Shown in pieces: positions 26,550-36,120 of a stretch of DNA of 64,000 bases. This DNA is from Clostridium sp. D43t1_170807_H7. GTDB lineage: Bacteria > Bacillota > Clostridia > Clostridiales > Clostridiaceae. Both the position numbers and the translations under genes were made by a program. The stretch is taken from the NCBI RefSeq assembly GCF_015555905.1, contig NZ_JADNLK010000002.1, positions 186,001-250,000 on the forward strand, written 5' to 3'. The first letter of the stretch is position 1; every line of letters starts with the position of its first letter. Under the pieces are notes generated by a model that was not told the DNA's origin, did no database searches, and saw nothing but the letters and a program-made list of their open reading frames with translations.

Positions 26550-26578
26550 ATTTTAACAATATATACATACTATGTCAA
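26550..26578 (-). promoter_or_regulatory. Sigma-A promoter of the metK riboswitch transcript
   Basis: On the minus strand TTGACA (26578-26573), 17 bp, TAAAAT (26555-26550), about 25 bp before the aptamer. Confidence 0.8.
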
Positions 26579-26628
26579 TAGCAATTATATACCTTATTTT
26601 TAAAATGAAATTTAATTTTTATGAAAAT

Positions 26629-26654
26629 AAAAAAAGCATGGTATTAACCATGCT
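26629..26654 (-). terminator. Terminator of the tRNA array
   Basis: AGCATGGTTAATACCATGCT followed by T7 on the minus strand, directly after the last tRNA-Tyr CCA. Confidence 0.88.
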
Positions 26655-26655
26655 G

Positions 26656-26740
26656 TGGTGGGGGAGGACGGATTCGAACCATCGAAGCGAATCGCAACAG
26701 ATTTACAGTCTGCCCCCTTTGGCCACTCGGGAACTCCCCC
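26656..26740 (-). tRNA. tRNA-Tyr (GTA), copy 3 of 3
   Basis: An 85-nt class II tRNA with long variable arm, acceptor GGGGGAG/CTCCCCC, anticodon loop CTGTAAA reading GTA, encoded CCA. Identical in sequence to the other two tRNA-Tyr copies in the array. Confidence 0.95.
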
Positions 26741-26745
26741 TTATT

Positions 26746-26820
26746 TGGAGCTTCATGTCGGAGTCGAACCAACAACCTGCTGATTACAAGTCAGCTGCTC
26801 TGCCATTGAGCCAATGAAGC
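26746..26820 (-). tRNA. tRNA-Thr (TGT), copy 2 of 2
   Basis: Acceptor GCTTCAT/ATGAAGC, anticodon loop CTTGTAA reading TGT, T-loop GGTTCGACTCC, encoded CCA. Identical to the copy at 27015-27089. Confidence 0.95.
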
Positions 26821-26825
26821 GTATT

Positions 26826-26901
26826 TGGTGGAAACAACAGGGATCGAACCTGTGACCCTCTGCTTGTAAGGCAGATGCTCTCCCAGCTGAGCTATGCTTC
26901 C
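26826..26901 (-). tRNA. tRNA-Val (TAC)
   Basis: Acceptor GGAAGCA/TGTTTCC (with a G-U pair), anticodon loop CTTACAA reading TAC, T-loop GGTTCGATCCC, encoded CCA. It is the only member of the array not duplicated here. Confidence 0.95.
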
Positions 26902-26926
26902 ATAATAATAAAATTAAATTTTTAAA

Positions 26927-27011
26927 TGGTGGGGGAGGACGGATTCGAACCATCGAAGCGAATCGCAACAGATTTACAGTCTGCCCCCTTTGGCCACTCG
27001 GGAACTCCCCC
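26927..27011 (-). tRNA. tRNA-Tyr (GTA), copy 2 of 3
   Basis: Same 85-nt class II tRNA as at 26656-26740, anticodon GTA, encoded CCA. Confidence 0.95.
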
Positions 27012-27014
27012 ATT

Positions 27015-27089
27015 TGGAGCTTCATGTCGGAGTCGAACCAACAACCTGCTGATTACAAGTCAGCTGCTCTGCCATTGAGCCAATGAAGC
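27015..27089 (-). tRNA. tRNA-Thr (TGT), copy 1 of 2
   Basis: Same sequence as the copy at 26746-26820, anticodon TGT, encoded CCA. It lies only a few bases from the neighbouring tRNA-Tyr. Confidence 0.95.
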
Positions 27090-27126
27090 GTATTTTAATT
27101 TAATTTTATTTAAGTCAAGTTATTAA

Positions 27127-27211
27127 TGGTGGGGGAGGACGGATTCGAACCATCGAAGCGAATCGCAACAGATTTACAGTCTGCCCCCTTTGGCCACTCG
27201 GGAACTCCCCC
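27127..27211 (-). tRNA. tRNA-Tyr (GTA), copy 1 of 3
   Basis: Same sequence as the other two tRNA-Tyr copies. It is the first gene of the array, ~60 bp after the promoter. Confidence 0.95.
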
Positions 27212-27271
27212 ATATCTTGTATTAATAACTTTACCGCCGTTCGTTATGTTACTTCCGAACTGACAATGACT

Positions 27272-27300
27272 AGTATATAATTAATGCCTATATAAATCAA
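27272..27300 (-). promoter_or_regulatory. Sigma-A promoter of the tRNA array
   Basis: On the minus strand TTGATT (27300-27295), 17 bp, TATACT (27277-27272). It is the only good match upstream of the six tRNA genes. Confidence 0.65.
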
Positions 27301-27614
27301 CACTCATTTTAGGCTTTTTACAGCGATTATTATTAATTATCTTTATTTTTCTTATTTTTTCTTCTTTTTAATACAAATTTCATTATTTATTTAAATAAAT
27401 AATTAACATATTAATTTAAATAAAACTAACATTTTTTATATGCTTTAGTAACATATCTAGCTCTACGAAAATATATTATAATTACGAAAATACTTTAATT
27501 TTAAAGGTTTATTTTTATATAGTTTTTTCTAAAAAAATTATATTATCAAAATTACAATCATATATTTTTATATATGATATTCTTTCATCTATTATCATGA
27601 TAGGGGTGAATTAT
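27301..27614. other. Intergenic stretch before yyaC
   Basis: Very AT-rich, with no gene seen. A palindrome ATCATATA/TATATGAT at about 27555-27576 lies ~40 bp before the yyaC start and may be an operator or promoter part. The yyaC promoter, probably used in sporulation, was not identified. Confidence 0.4.
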
Positions 27615-28148
27615 TTGATAAAACGAAAATTTAACTATAAATCTAATTTAGCATATTACGAAATTGCTGAATTCATGAGAAAATACATTAACTCTAACAC
27701 TATAATAGTTTGTATTGGCACTGATAAGTGTGTGGGCGATTGTTTGGGACCGTTAGTTGGAACATTTCTTGAAGAACATAATTTTCCCTTACCTGTATAT
27801 GGAACATTAAGAGATCCTATTCATGCACTAAATCTTGATAAAAAGTTAATTGAAATAAATAAATTACATCCCAATGCCTCTATAATAGGTATCGATGCAT
27901 GTTTAGGAGATACAACATCAATAGGTGAAATTCATACTCGCGATTATCCAATTCATCCTGGAAAAGGTGTAGGAAAATCACTTCCTGATGTTGGTGCTAC
28001 TTCAATAATAGGAATAATTGATTCTAGCGATACTGCTGAATTCTTTACATCTAGAAGTATAAGACTTCATTTAGTATTTGAAATGGCAAAGGTTATTTCT
28101 CACGGATTAATTCACGCATATTATCTAAATACTATAATCAATAAATAA
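27615..28148 (+). CDS. yyaC: Spore protease YyaC family protein
   Basis: YyaC (DUF1256) proteins are made during sporulation and resemble the germination protease fold. The protein (~177 aa) has the family signatures VCIGTDKCVGDCLGPLVG and IGIDACLGDTTSIGEI, then GVGKSLPDVGATSI. The start is uncertain: TTG at 27615 has AGGGGTGA at ideal distance, while an in-frame ATG at 27597 lacks one. It converges with mbl across a shared terminator. The substrate is unknown. Confidence 0.88.
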   Translation: MIKRKFNYKSNLAYYEIAEFMRKYINSNTIIVCIGTDKCVGDCLGPLVGTFLEEHNFPLPVYGTLRDPIHALNLDKKLIEINKLHPNASIIGIDACLGDTTSIGEIHTRDYPIHPGKGVGKSLPDVGATSIIGIIDSSDTAEFFTSRSIRLHLVFEMAKVISHGLIHAYYLNTIINK

Positions 28149-28174
28149 AGCTAGAAGTTAATTACTTCTAGCTT
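28147..28174. terminator. Bidirectional terminator between yyaC and mbl
   Basis: AAAGCTAGAAG pairs with CTTCTAGCTTT across 7 nt, with A/T tails on both sides. Confidence 0.88.
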
Positions 28175-28202
28175 TATTATTTAGTAAAAAATATCATAAT
28201 AA

Positions 28203-29237
28203 CTAATTTATTAATTGTATCTCTCTACTTGAAAAATCATTGTCCAATTTGCTAACATAATTTAAAACTTCACCAGTTCCTATTGCAACAGCTTCAACTG
28301 AATTTTCCGCTATTCTAACTTTTATCCCTGTATTTTCTTCAATAAGCCTGTCTAACCCGTCGATTAACGCACCACCACCAGTCATTAATATTCCTTTTTC
28401 TATTATATCAGCAGATAACTCTGGTGGAGTTTTTTCCAATACTGATTTTACAGTTTCAACTATTAATGATACAGGCTCAATTAATGCTCCTCTTAACTCT
28501 TCAGTAGAAATAACTATTTCATCAGGTAAACCTGTGATTAAATTTCTTCCTTTCATTGTAGTTGTTAAATTTCTAGATCCCTTAAATACTGATCCAATTG
28601 TTACTTTTAAATCCTCAGATGTTTTTTCTCCAATTAGAATCTTATATTTATTTCTAACATATCGTGTAATTGCCTCATCAAATTTATCACCAGCGACCTT
28701 AATTGACTCTCTTATAACTACTCCACCTAATGAAATTATAGCTATATCAGTTGTCCCTCCTCCAATATCAACTATCATATGCCCATCTGGTTTAGTTATA
28801 TCTAAGCCGGCACCAATTGCTGCTGCTAATGGTTCTTCTATAAGATGTACTTTTTTAGCTCCTGAATTCATTGTTGCATCTACAACAGCTCTTTTTTCCA
28901 CCTCAGTTGCTTGAGAAGGTATACAAACCATTACTTTTGGTGCTATAACTCTTCCTTTTCCACATGCTTTTTTTATAAAAGCCTTAAGCATTTTTTCTGT
29001 CACATCATAATCTGAAATAACACCATCTCTTAACGGGCGGACTGCAACTATATTTCCTGGCGTTCTACCAATCATTTTTCTAGCCTCTTCACCAACTGCT
29101 AGAACTTTATTATTATTTTTATTAATTGCTACAACTGATGGCTCTTTTAATAAAATACCTTTACCCTTAACATATACAAGTACAGTAGCTGTTCCTAAAT
29201 CTATTCCTAAATCGCTACCACTTCTCCAAAACCACAT
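28203..29237 (-). CDS. mbl: Rod-shape protein of the MreB family (Mbl)
   Basis: A bacterial actin that guides peptidoglycan synthesis along the cell cylinder. The 344 aa show the actin-like phosphate loops (LGIDLGTATVLVYVKG; VDIGGGTTDIAII) and the adenosine motif (LMTGGGALIDGLD). It follows spoIIID on the same strand; spoIIQ-spoIIID-mbl is the same order as in Bacillus, which is why I call it Mbl rather than MreB. Sequence alone does not separate the paralogues. Confidence 0.9.
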   Translation of the reverse strand: MWFWRSGSDLGIDLGTATVLVYVKGKGILLKEPSVVAINKNNNKVLAVGEEARKMIGRTPGNIVAVRPLRDGVISDYDVTEKMLKAFIKKACGKGRVIAPKVMVCIPSQATEVEKRAVVDATMNSGAKKVHLIEEPLAAAIGAGLDITKPDGHMIVDIGGGTTDIAIISLGGVVIRESIKVAGDKFDEAITRYVRNKYKILIGEKTSEDLKVTIGSVFKGSRNLTTTMKGRNLITGLPDEIVISTEELRGALIEPVSLIVETVKSVLEKTPPELSADIIEKGILMTGGGALIDGLDRLIEENTGIKVRIAENSVEAVAIGTGEVLNYVSKLDNDFSSREIQLIN

Positions 29238-29339
29238 TTAATTCACTCCTAAATATATAATAATTTCAAAATAATTGTTCTTTCTACAAATTTATCCCTA
29301 CCACAATTATATATGTAATGAATTTATCATTCAATCTTT

Positions 29340-29594
29340 TTATACTTCATTTTCCTTGTATTTCATTTTTGTAGCTTCTCCGCCTCTTATATGTCTTTCT
29401 GATTTATTTAATTCTAATATTAAATGCGTTTGTTCTGCTATCGCTGGATTAATTTTAGGTAATCTTTCAGTCATATCCTTATGAATAGTGCTTTTACTCA
29501 CACCAAATACCTTTGCTGTTTTCCTTATTGTAGCCTTTGAGTCAATTATATATTTTGCAACTTCTAAAACTCTCTCTTCAATATAATCTTTCAA
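29340..29594 (-). CDS. spoIIID: Stage III sporulation transcription factor SpoIIID
   Basis: SpoIIID is the small mother-cell DNA-binding protein acting between sigma-E and sigma-K. The 84 aa contain the helix-turn-helix TIRKTAKVFGVSKSTIHKDM (~residues 23-42) and the conserved TERLPKINP stretch, followed by a basic tail. The length is normal. It sits between spoIIQ and mbl, as in Bacillus. The start has GGAGGTAG upstream. Confidence 0.95.
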   Translation of the reverse strand: MKDYIEERVLEVAKYIIDSKATIRKTAKVFGVSKSTIHKDMTERLPKINPAIAEQTHLILELNKSERHIRGGEATKMKYKENEV

Positions 29595-29722
29595 GATTCT
29601 ACCTCCTTAACCTCTATTTATTATTTGCTCAATCTCAAAAAAAAATTCATAAAGTTTACATAAAAATAAAGACTAAATATTTTTTAAGTACCAACCATAA
29701 AAATGGTTGATACTTAAAATAA

Positions 29723-30553
29723 TTACTTAAAATCAAAGTATGCACTAGGATCAACATCATTTCCATTTGCATCTTGTACTTGAACATTTAGTACATCACC
29801 GCAAACTTTTGATGTAAATATACCTGAAGTGTTACCAACTGTACCTATTTCATCACCAGTACTAACAACATCTCCAACTGCAACTTTAACCTCTTCGCTT
29901 AAGTTAGTGTACTTTGTCTTTAATCCATTTGCATGTGCAATAACTACATAAGTACCATCAGTAGTGTTACTTGCTACTTCTTCAACCTTTCCTTCAGCAG
30001 CAGCTTTAACTACAGTTCCTACTGAAGCATTAATATCAATACCTCTTCTAGATGTATCTTCACTTCTAGTTTCATCTACATAAGTTCTAATCATTGTTCC
30101 AAATTCTCTTGAAATAGCTACATTACCATCTATAGGCAATGATAAAACTACTTCTGTATCTGTTCCTGCAGAAACATCTGCCACTTCTTCTGTAACTTCT
30201 GTAGTTTGATTTTCAGCAACTTCCTCTTGATCATTAGTTGCTACTTCATCATCTACGCTTGCAACTTCCGGCTCAGATAAACTTTCCTCATTACTATTAG
30301 CTAATTCATCATTATTTTCTACTCTTTCAGCATTTTGCTTATTAAAGTTAGAATCTGTTTCTGAAGAGTTATTATCCTCCACCTCATTTAAAGATAATTC
30401 GTTATTTACCTGATTTTGTTCCTTAGCAACAGAGTTTTTTCTAATTGTAAATGCTGCTACAGTTGCAACTATACATAGGCAAACAAATAATACTAAGTAA
30501 AAGCCCTCCTTTCTAAAAAAGTCCTTTACTTTATTTTTTTTATTTTGGTCCAT
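29723..30553 (-). CDS. spoIIQ: SpoIIQ-like M23 family protein with degenerate active site
   Basis: SpoIIQ is the forespore membrane protein that joins SpoIIIAH across the septum. The 276 aa show one membrane helix (~16-34), a long acidic Glu/Asn linker (~40-130) and a C-terminal LytM/M23 domain (~135-276). The zinc site is not intact: the position equivalent to the first His in HxxxD is Arg (SRRGIDI keeps only the Asp), and the HxH motif is replaced (VCGDVLNVQV). It is therefore probably structural, as in Bacillus, and not an endopeptidase. Placement next to spoIIID and spoIID supports the call. Confidence 0.88.
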   Translation of the reverse strand: MDQNKKNKVKDFFRKEGFYLVLFVCLCIVATVAAFTIRKNSVAKEQNQVNNELSLNEVEDNNSSETDSNFNKQNAERVENNDELANSNEESLSEPEVASVDDEVATNDQEEVAENQTTEVTEEVADVSAGTDTEVVLSLPIDGNVAISREFGTMIRTYVDETRSEDTSRRGIDINASVGTVVKAAAEGKVEEVASNTTDGTYVVIAHANGLKTKYTNLSEEVKVAVGDVVSTGDEIGTVGNTSGIFTSKVCGDVLNVQVQDANGNDVDPSAYFDFK

Positions 30554-30642
30554 TTCAACACCTCCTGTCTTGTATTCTTGCCCGTAAAAGTAAATTAATT
30601 CACTTAAAATTCAAATTTTATACGTCAAATTTATACAAAAAA

Positions 30643-30682
30643 ACACAAAAAGAGATTCGTTCGAACAAATCTCTTTTTGTGT
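30643..30682. terminator. Terminator after spoIID
   Basis: CACAAAAAGAGATT pairs with AATCTCTTTTTGTG, with a small inner TTCGAA core, followed by T7 on the minus strand. Confidence 0.88.
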
Positions 30683-30703
30683 TTAAATTGTTATATTAAT
30701 ATA

Positions 30704-31759
30704 TTAGTTAAATTTCAAATATCCTATATTAATTCCAGTATAATAATGCTTCAAAATTTCATCATATGACTTACCTTCTTTAGCCATAATATTAGCACCC
30801 CATTGACTCATTCCTACTCCATGTCCATATCCTTTGCATTCAAATACAATTGTATTTTCATTTATTGAATATGTAAAATTAGTTGAATTTAGTCCTGCTA
30901 TAACCCTAAAATCACTTCCATTTATTTCATTATTTCCAACAGCTAATGTAATTACCCCACCAGCCTCACTTCTCTCAATTACTTGTAGCTCTGAACTTAA
31001 ATTAGATGTATTTACTCCTGAGGTAGGATACTTAGAATTTATGGCCAAAACTAAATCACTTAAAGCAATTTCTTTTTTACTAGTATATTTAGGGGATACC
31101 TCTTCACCTGAGCTTTCAACAGATACAAGATATGGTATATCCCCCAATGATGCATCAACAGCTGACTCAGTCGCCCCAGAGCTTGTAGAAAAAAATAGCG
31201 GATATAATACTAATTCTCCTTTATATGTTAAAACCATTCCCTTAGTAGCATCTACTGCTGATTTTATTTTGTTCCAATACTTCTCACCATTTTCTTCTCC
31301 CCATTTGCTAATTAATTCTTCTTTAGATGAATATACCTGACAATGTGTAGAATCACATATATCACTTCCATCAGCAATAGGACAACTGTTCATTTTTTTA
31401 CTTGCTAAATAAGTTCTACTTGCTATAGCTTGTGCCTTTAATGCTTCATCTTCAAAACTTACTTGCATTTCATTAGCAACTACTCCACATATATAATCTT
31501 CCAAATCTACTTCCTCTATTTTATCCTGTAAGGTTCTATAAACTTTTACTTTTTCATCCCCATTAATATATATATCATTACTTACTTCCACTGATGTATC
31601 TGCAGATATTCCTTCATCTTCTATATATTGATTTTGTTGCGGATTAATTTTACTTTCTATAGAAATCATCGGAATAATTATCATGAATAAAATTATTAAT
31701 ATAGTTGTATATAATAGTGGTTTTATTCTGTTTATACCACCATAACTTATTTTTTTCAT
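30704..31759 (-). CDS. spoIID: Stage II sporulation protein D
   Basis: SpoIID is a membrane-anchored lytic transglycosylase that drives engulfment together with SpoIIM and SpoIIP. I place the start at 31759, just after AGGAGGT; the frame to 31774 is not supported. The ~351-aa protein has an N-terminal membrane helix (~10-32) and the SpoIID domain: VANEMQVSFEDEALKAQAIASRTY, the zinc-linked CDSTHCQVY, the Ser/Ala-rich SSGATES and the late GYGHGVGMSQWGA motif. All key motifs are present. Confidence 0.95.
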   Translation of the reverse strand: MKKISYGGINRIKPLLYTTILIILFMIIIPMISIESKINPQQNQYIEDEGISADTSVEVSNDIYINGDEKVKVYRTLQDKIEEVDLEDYICGVVANEMQVSFEDEALKAQAIASRTYLASKKMNSCPIADGSDICDSTHCQVYSSKEELISKWGEENGEKYWNKIKSAVDATKGMVLTYKGELVLYPLFFSTSSGATESAVDASLGDIPYLVSVESSGEEVSPKYTSKKEIALSDLVLAINSKYPTSGVNTSNLSSELQVIERSEAGGVITLAVGNNEINGSDFRVIAGLNSTNFTYSINENTIVFECKGYGHGVGMSQWGANIMAKEGKSYDEILKHYYTGINIGYLKFN

Positions 31760-31865
31760 AATACCTCCTATCAATAGGTTACATCATATATATATGTTTT
31801 AATCTGTAAAACAATACCTTTTATTTAAAATGATTCTCCTAATATGACCTTATTTATTTCTATAC

Positions 31866-31897
31866 AAAAAATTTAGGAGCCTCAAAATGGCTCCTAA
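31866..31897 (-). terminator. Terminator of murA
   Basis: TTAGGAGCC pairs with GGCTCCTAA on the minus strand, followed by ATTTTTTG. Confidence 0.87.
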
Positions 31898-31900
31898 GTA

Positions 31901-33163
31901 TTATTTATACGTTCTATATATTTCTGCTCCAAGTTTTCTAAATTTATCTTCTATATTGGTATATCCCCTATCTATATGATATATCTCTCCTATTTCCGTT
32001 TCTCCATTTGCAACTAATCCAGCTAAAATCATGGCTGCTCCAGCTCTTAAATCAGTGGCCTTTACTTGACATCCAGTAAGATTATCTACACCCTCAACAA
32101 TAGCAATTCTTCCATCAATTTTAATGTTTGCTCCCATTCTACCAAGCTCTCCAACATGCATAAACCTATTTTCAAATACGGTTTCAGTTATTACGCTAGC
32201 TCCCTTAGTAATTGATAATAATGCCATCATTTGAGCTTGCATATCAGTTGGAAATCCTGGATACGGCATTGTTTTTATATCTACAGGTCTTTTTTCTCCA
32301 GTTCCGTCTACTATCATTTTCTCTCCATCCATCTTACAATAGACACCACATTCCTTTAACTTTTCAATAGTTGGCATTAAATGCTCTTCATTAACTCCAT
32401 TAATAGTTATTTTACTGTTTGTTATTCCAGCTGCAACCATAAATGTTCCAGCTTCAATTCTATCAAAAATAGGTGTAAATGGTTCTGGTTGTTTTAACTC
32501 TGATACACCATGTATAGTTATTCTTCCATATCCAGCACCTTCTATTTTAGCTCCCATGCTATTTAAAAATCTTGCTAAATCCCATATTTCTGGTTCCTCA
32601 GCTGCATTTTCTATAATTGTAACTCCTGGAGCAAACACAGAAGTCATCATAATATTCTCAGTAGCTCCTACAGATGGAAAATCTAAATATATTCTATTTC
32701 CATGCAAGTCTTTTATTTTAGCTTCAACATATCCATATCCTATTTCAGAATCTATTCCTAATACCTTAAATCCTTTTAAATGAAGATCTACAGGCCTACT
32801 CCCTATATTACATCCTCCTGGCATTGATATTTTACATCTTCCAAACCTAGCTAACATAGGCCCCATCACTAGAAATGATGCTCTCATCTTACGTATTAAT
32901 TCATTATTGGGCTCTATTTCTTTTAAATTTAAAGTATTTATTTTTAAATCGCCTGTTATCGGTGAAAATTTTACTTCACAATTCAATTCTCTTAATAAAT
33001 TTATCAAAACTGTTACATCTTCTAACATAGGTACTTTTCTTAAAATTATTTCTGTTGGATTTAAAATAGTTGCAACTATTATAGGTAATACTGCATTTTT
33101 TGCAACACTTATATCAACTTCTCCTTGAAGTTTCCTTCCACCTCTAACTATAATTTTTTCCAT
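31901..33163 (-). CDS. murA: UDP-N-acetylglucosamine 1-carboxyvinyltransferase
   Basis: MurA makes the first committed step of peptidoglycan synthesis, adding enolpyruvate to UDP-GlcNAc. The start at 33163 has TGGAGG six bases upstream; the longer frame to 33175 begins inside that site. The ~420 aa carry the N-terminal K-N substrate pair (VAKNAVLPI) and the catalytic loop MPGGCNIGSRPVDLHLKG with the fosfomycin-target Cys (~115), which is present here. It is downstream of ywmB and upstream of spoIID, the Bacillus order. Confidence 0.96.
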   Translation of the reverse strand: MEKIIVRGGRKLQGEVDISVAKNAVLPIIVATILNPTEIILRKVPMLEDVTVLINLLRELNCEVKFSPITGDLKINTLNLKEIEPNNELIRKMRASFLVMGPMLARFGRCKISMPGGCNIGSRPVDLHLKGFKVLGIDSEIGYGYVEAKIKDLHGNRIYLDFPSVGATENIMMTSVFAPGVTIIENAAEEPEIWDLARFLNSMGAKIEGAGYGRITIHGVSELKQPEPFTPIFDRIEAGTFMVAAGITNSKITINGVNEEHLMPTIEKLKECGVYCKMDGEKMIVDGTGEKRPVDIKTMPYPGFPTDMQAQMMALLSITKGASVITETVFENRFMHVGELGRMGANIKIDGRIAIVEGVDNLTGCQVKATDLRAGAAMILAGLVANGETEIGEIYHIDRGYTNIEDKFRKLGAEIYRTYK

Positions 33164-33183
33164 ATTATCCTCCATATTTATTT

Positions 33184-33825
33184 TTAGTATGTTACGAAAA
33201 TTATCGGCGTTCCTATAATTAAATATGAACCTGTATCGTAAGTAATTTGTCCAATGTTTATATTTGTCCCATCCATCATTGTTGCTTTTGCTATACTACC
33301 ATTGCTTATATTTAAATTTTTACTAACTTTTATTTTTAATTTATTTTCTATATCTTCAAATATATTTTTATCTTCTACTTTTAGCTTCCCCTTTATAAAT
33401 GAAAAATACCTCTCATCTATAAAATTATTACTTCTAATTTCTTGCACCAATAACTTTAAATAACTTTCAGATATAGTCTTATCATTATTAATAACTATTA
33501 CTTCAACTTTTGTTAATTCATTGTAATTATACATATTAACACTATATTTAATATTTTCACTCTCTGCAGATATCCAATTTTCACCTTTTGTTACTATCAA
33601 AGTATTTTTTGATGCGAAAATTTTATCAATTCTTTTTAATTCATTATTAATATCTGTTTTTATCGTATATTCTAGTTTTATTCCATTACTTATAAACTCA
33701 TATTCATTTAATATATATCTTTCAACTTCATTAAATGAATCACCCTTTGCTCCACACTCATATTCTTTTCCATTAATAATTAATAGAGAAAAGATTAAAA
33801 GAAATACAAAAAATATCTTTTTCAT
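33184..33825 (-). CDS. ywmB: YwmB family secreted protein
   Basis: A ~213-aa protein with a signal peptide (KKIFFVFLLIFSLLIINGK). It has no catalytic motif that I can see and alternates strands and helices with many Asn and Lys residues. Its place directly upstream of murA and downstream of the atp operon is that of ywmB in Bacillus, whose product has a TATA-box-binding-protein-like fold and unknown function. I set the start at 33825 after GGGGATT; the frame to 33864 is less likely. The call leans on gene order. Confidence 0.7.
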   Translation of the reverse strand: MKKIFFVFLLIFSLLIINGKEYECGAKGDSFNEVERYILNEYEFISNGIKLEYTIKTDINNELKRIDKIFASKNTLIVTKGENWISAESENIKYSVNMYNYNELTKVEVIVINNDKTISESYLKLLVQEIRSNNFIDERYFSFIKGKLKVEDKNIFEDIENKLKIKVSKNLNISNGSIAKATMMDGTNINIGQITYDTGSYLIIGTPIIFVTY

Positions 33826-33910
33826 ATTGTAATCCCCTGCCCTTCCTCTAAAATTATTGTCCAAACTATATTTTTTTATACAACAAAACTATAAATTTAG
33901 TATTGCTCTT

Positions 33911-34146
33911 CCTTATAAGTGAAGCTCTAAATCTTTGATTTAGCTAACTGAACTTACACCTACGATTGCTAATGAGTAGTGTGTTTCCTTATAAGTGAAG
34001 CTCTAAATCTTTGATTTAGCTAACTGAACTTACACCTACGATTGCTAATGAGTAGTGTGTTTCCTTATAAGTGAAGCTCTAAATCTTTGATTTAGCTAAC
34101 TGAACTTACACCTACGATTGCTAATGAGTAGTGTGTTTCCTTATAA
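33911..34146. repeat. Three exact 76-bp tandem repeats
   Basis: Units start at 33911, 33987 and 34063, each beginning CCTTATAAGTGAAGCTCTAA and ending GAGTAGTGTGTTT; a fourth stops after CCTTATAA at 34146. The copies appear identical. Each contains a hairpin, AGCTCTAAATC paired with GATTTAGCT, and a ~35-nt unpaired part. The array fills most of the ~470-bp gap between ywmB and atpC. No reading frame or spacer pattern is present. Confidence 0.95.
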
Positions 34147-34263
34147 TATATATATATTATAAATACCCTAGAATAGTTCGCTTTCATCATAAATTTTTAT
34201 AAATATCTACTATATTCGTCCATATATAACAGTGTATTTTAAATTTTATACATCTATATAATA

Positions 34264-34299
34264 AAAAAATAAAGAAGCCACTTATTTGTGACTTCTTTA
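34264..34299 (-). terminator. Terminator of the atp operon
   Basis: AAAGAAGTCAC pairs with GTGGCTTCTTT on the minus strand, followed by ATTTTTTTAT. It overlaps the atpC stop. Confidence 0.87.
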
Positions 34300-34698
34300 T
34301 TTCAGCTCTAATCTAGCTTTAGCTCTTGCTTCTGCTCTCTTAGCTCTTTCAATATCAATATTATTATTTTCTTTATTATTTAATCTCTCTTGAGCTCTCT
34401 TAAGAGACTGCTCAGCGCGATCTATATCAATCTCTTCTGGGAAATTAAAAGAATCACAACAAAAATTAATTATATTCTCTTTAATATAAACAATTCCTGA
34501 TGATGTAAATAATTTTTTCTTATTTCCATCTATAGTAGTATACGTAGTTGTAGTTGGTATAGTTGCTATTATAGTTGGTGCATAATTTGCTAAAATTTCT
34601 ATTTTACCATCACCTTCAGTTGTTGCTAAACTAACTACTTCCTCAGTTAGTACTTCACGCCCAGGAGCTACAATATTAAGCTTTATTAATTTTCCCAT
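34297..34698 (-). CDS. atpC: ATP synthase epsilon subunit
   Basis: The regulatory subunit of the F1 central stalk. The 133 aa have the N-terminal beta sandwich (LNIVAPGREVLTEEVVSLATTEGDG...) and the C-terminal helical hairpin rich in Arg, Ala and Glu (RAEQSLKRAQERL...RAKARLELK). Last gene of the atp operon, 13 bp after atpD. Confidence 0.95.
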   Translation of the reverse strand: MGKLIKLNIVAPGREVLTEEVVSLATTEGDGKIEILANYAPTIIATIPTTTTYTTIDGNKKKLFTSSGIVYIKENIINFCCDSFNFPEEIDIDRAEQSLKRAQERLNNKENNNIDIERAKRAEARAKARLELK

Positions 34699-34710
34699 AA
34701 ATTATATCTC

Positions 34711-36120
<1,410 letters not shown>

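Noticed and set aside
26572-27025. Protein-coding frames over the tRNA array
   Set aside because: Both open frames (26572-26817 plus strand, 26753-27025 minus strand) simply translate the tRNA genes and have no protein features.
27212-27330. Structured RNA after the promoter of the tRNA array
   Set aside because: The somewhat GC-rich patch near 27230-27265 is explained as the 5' leader of the tRNA transcript; no stable paired ends were found.
33911-34146. CRISPR array
   Set aside because: The 76-bp units follow each other directly with no variable spacers and no cas genes nearby; they are simple tandem repeats.
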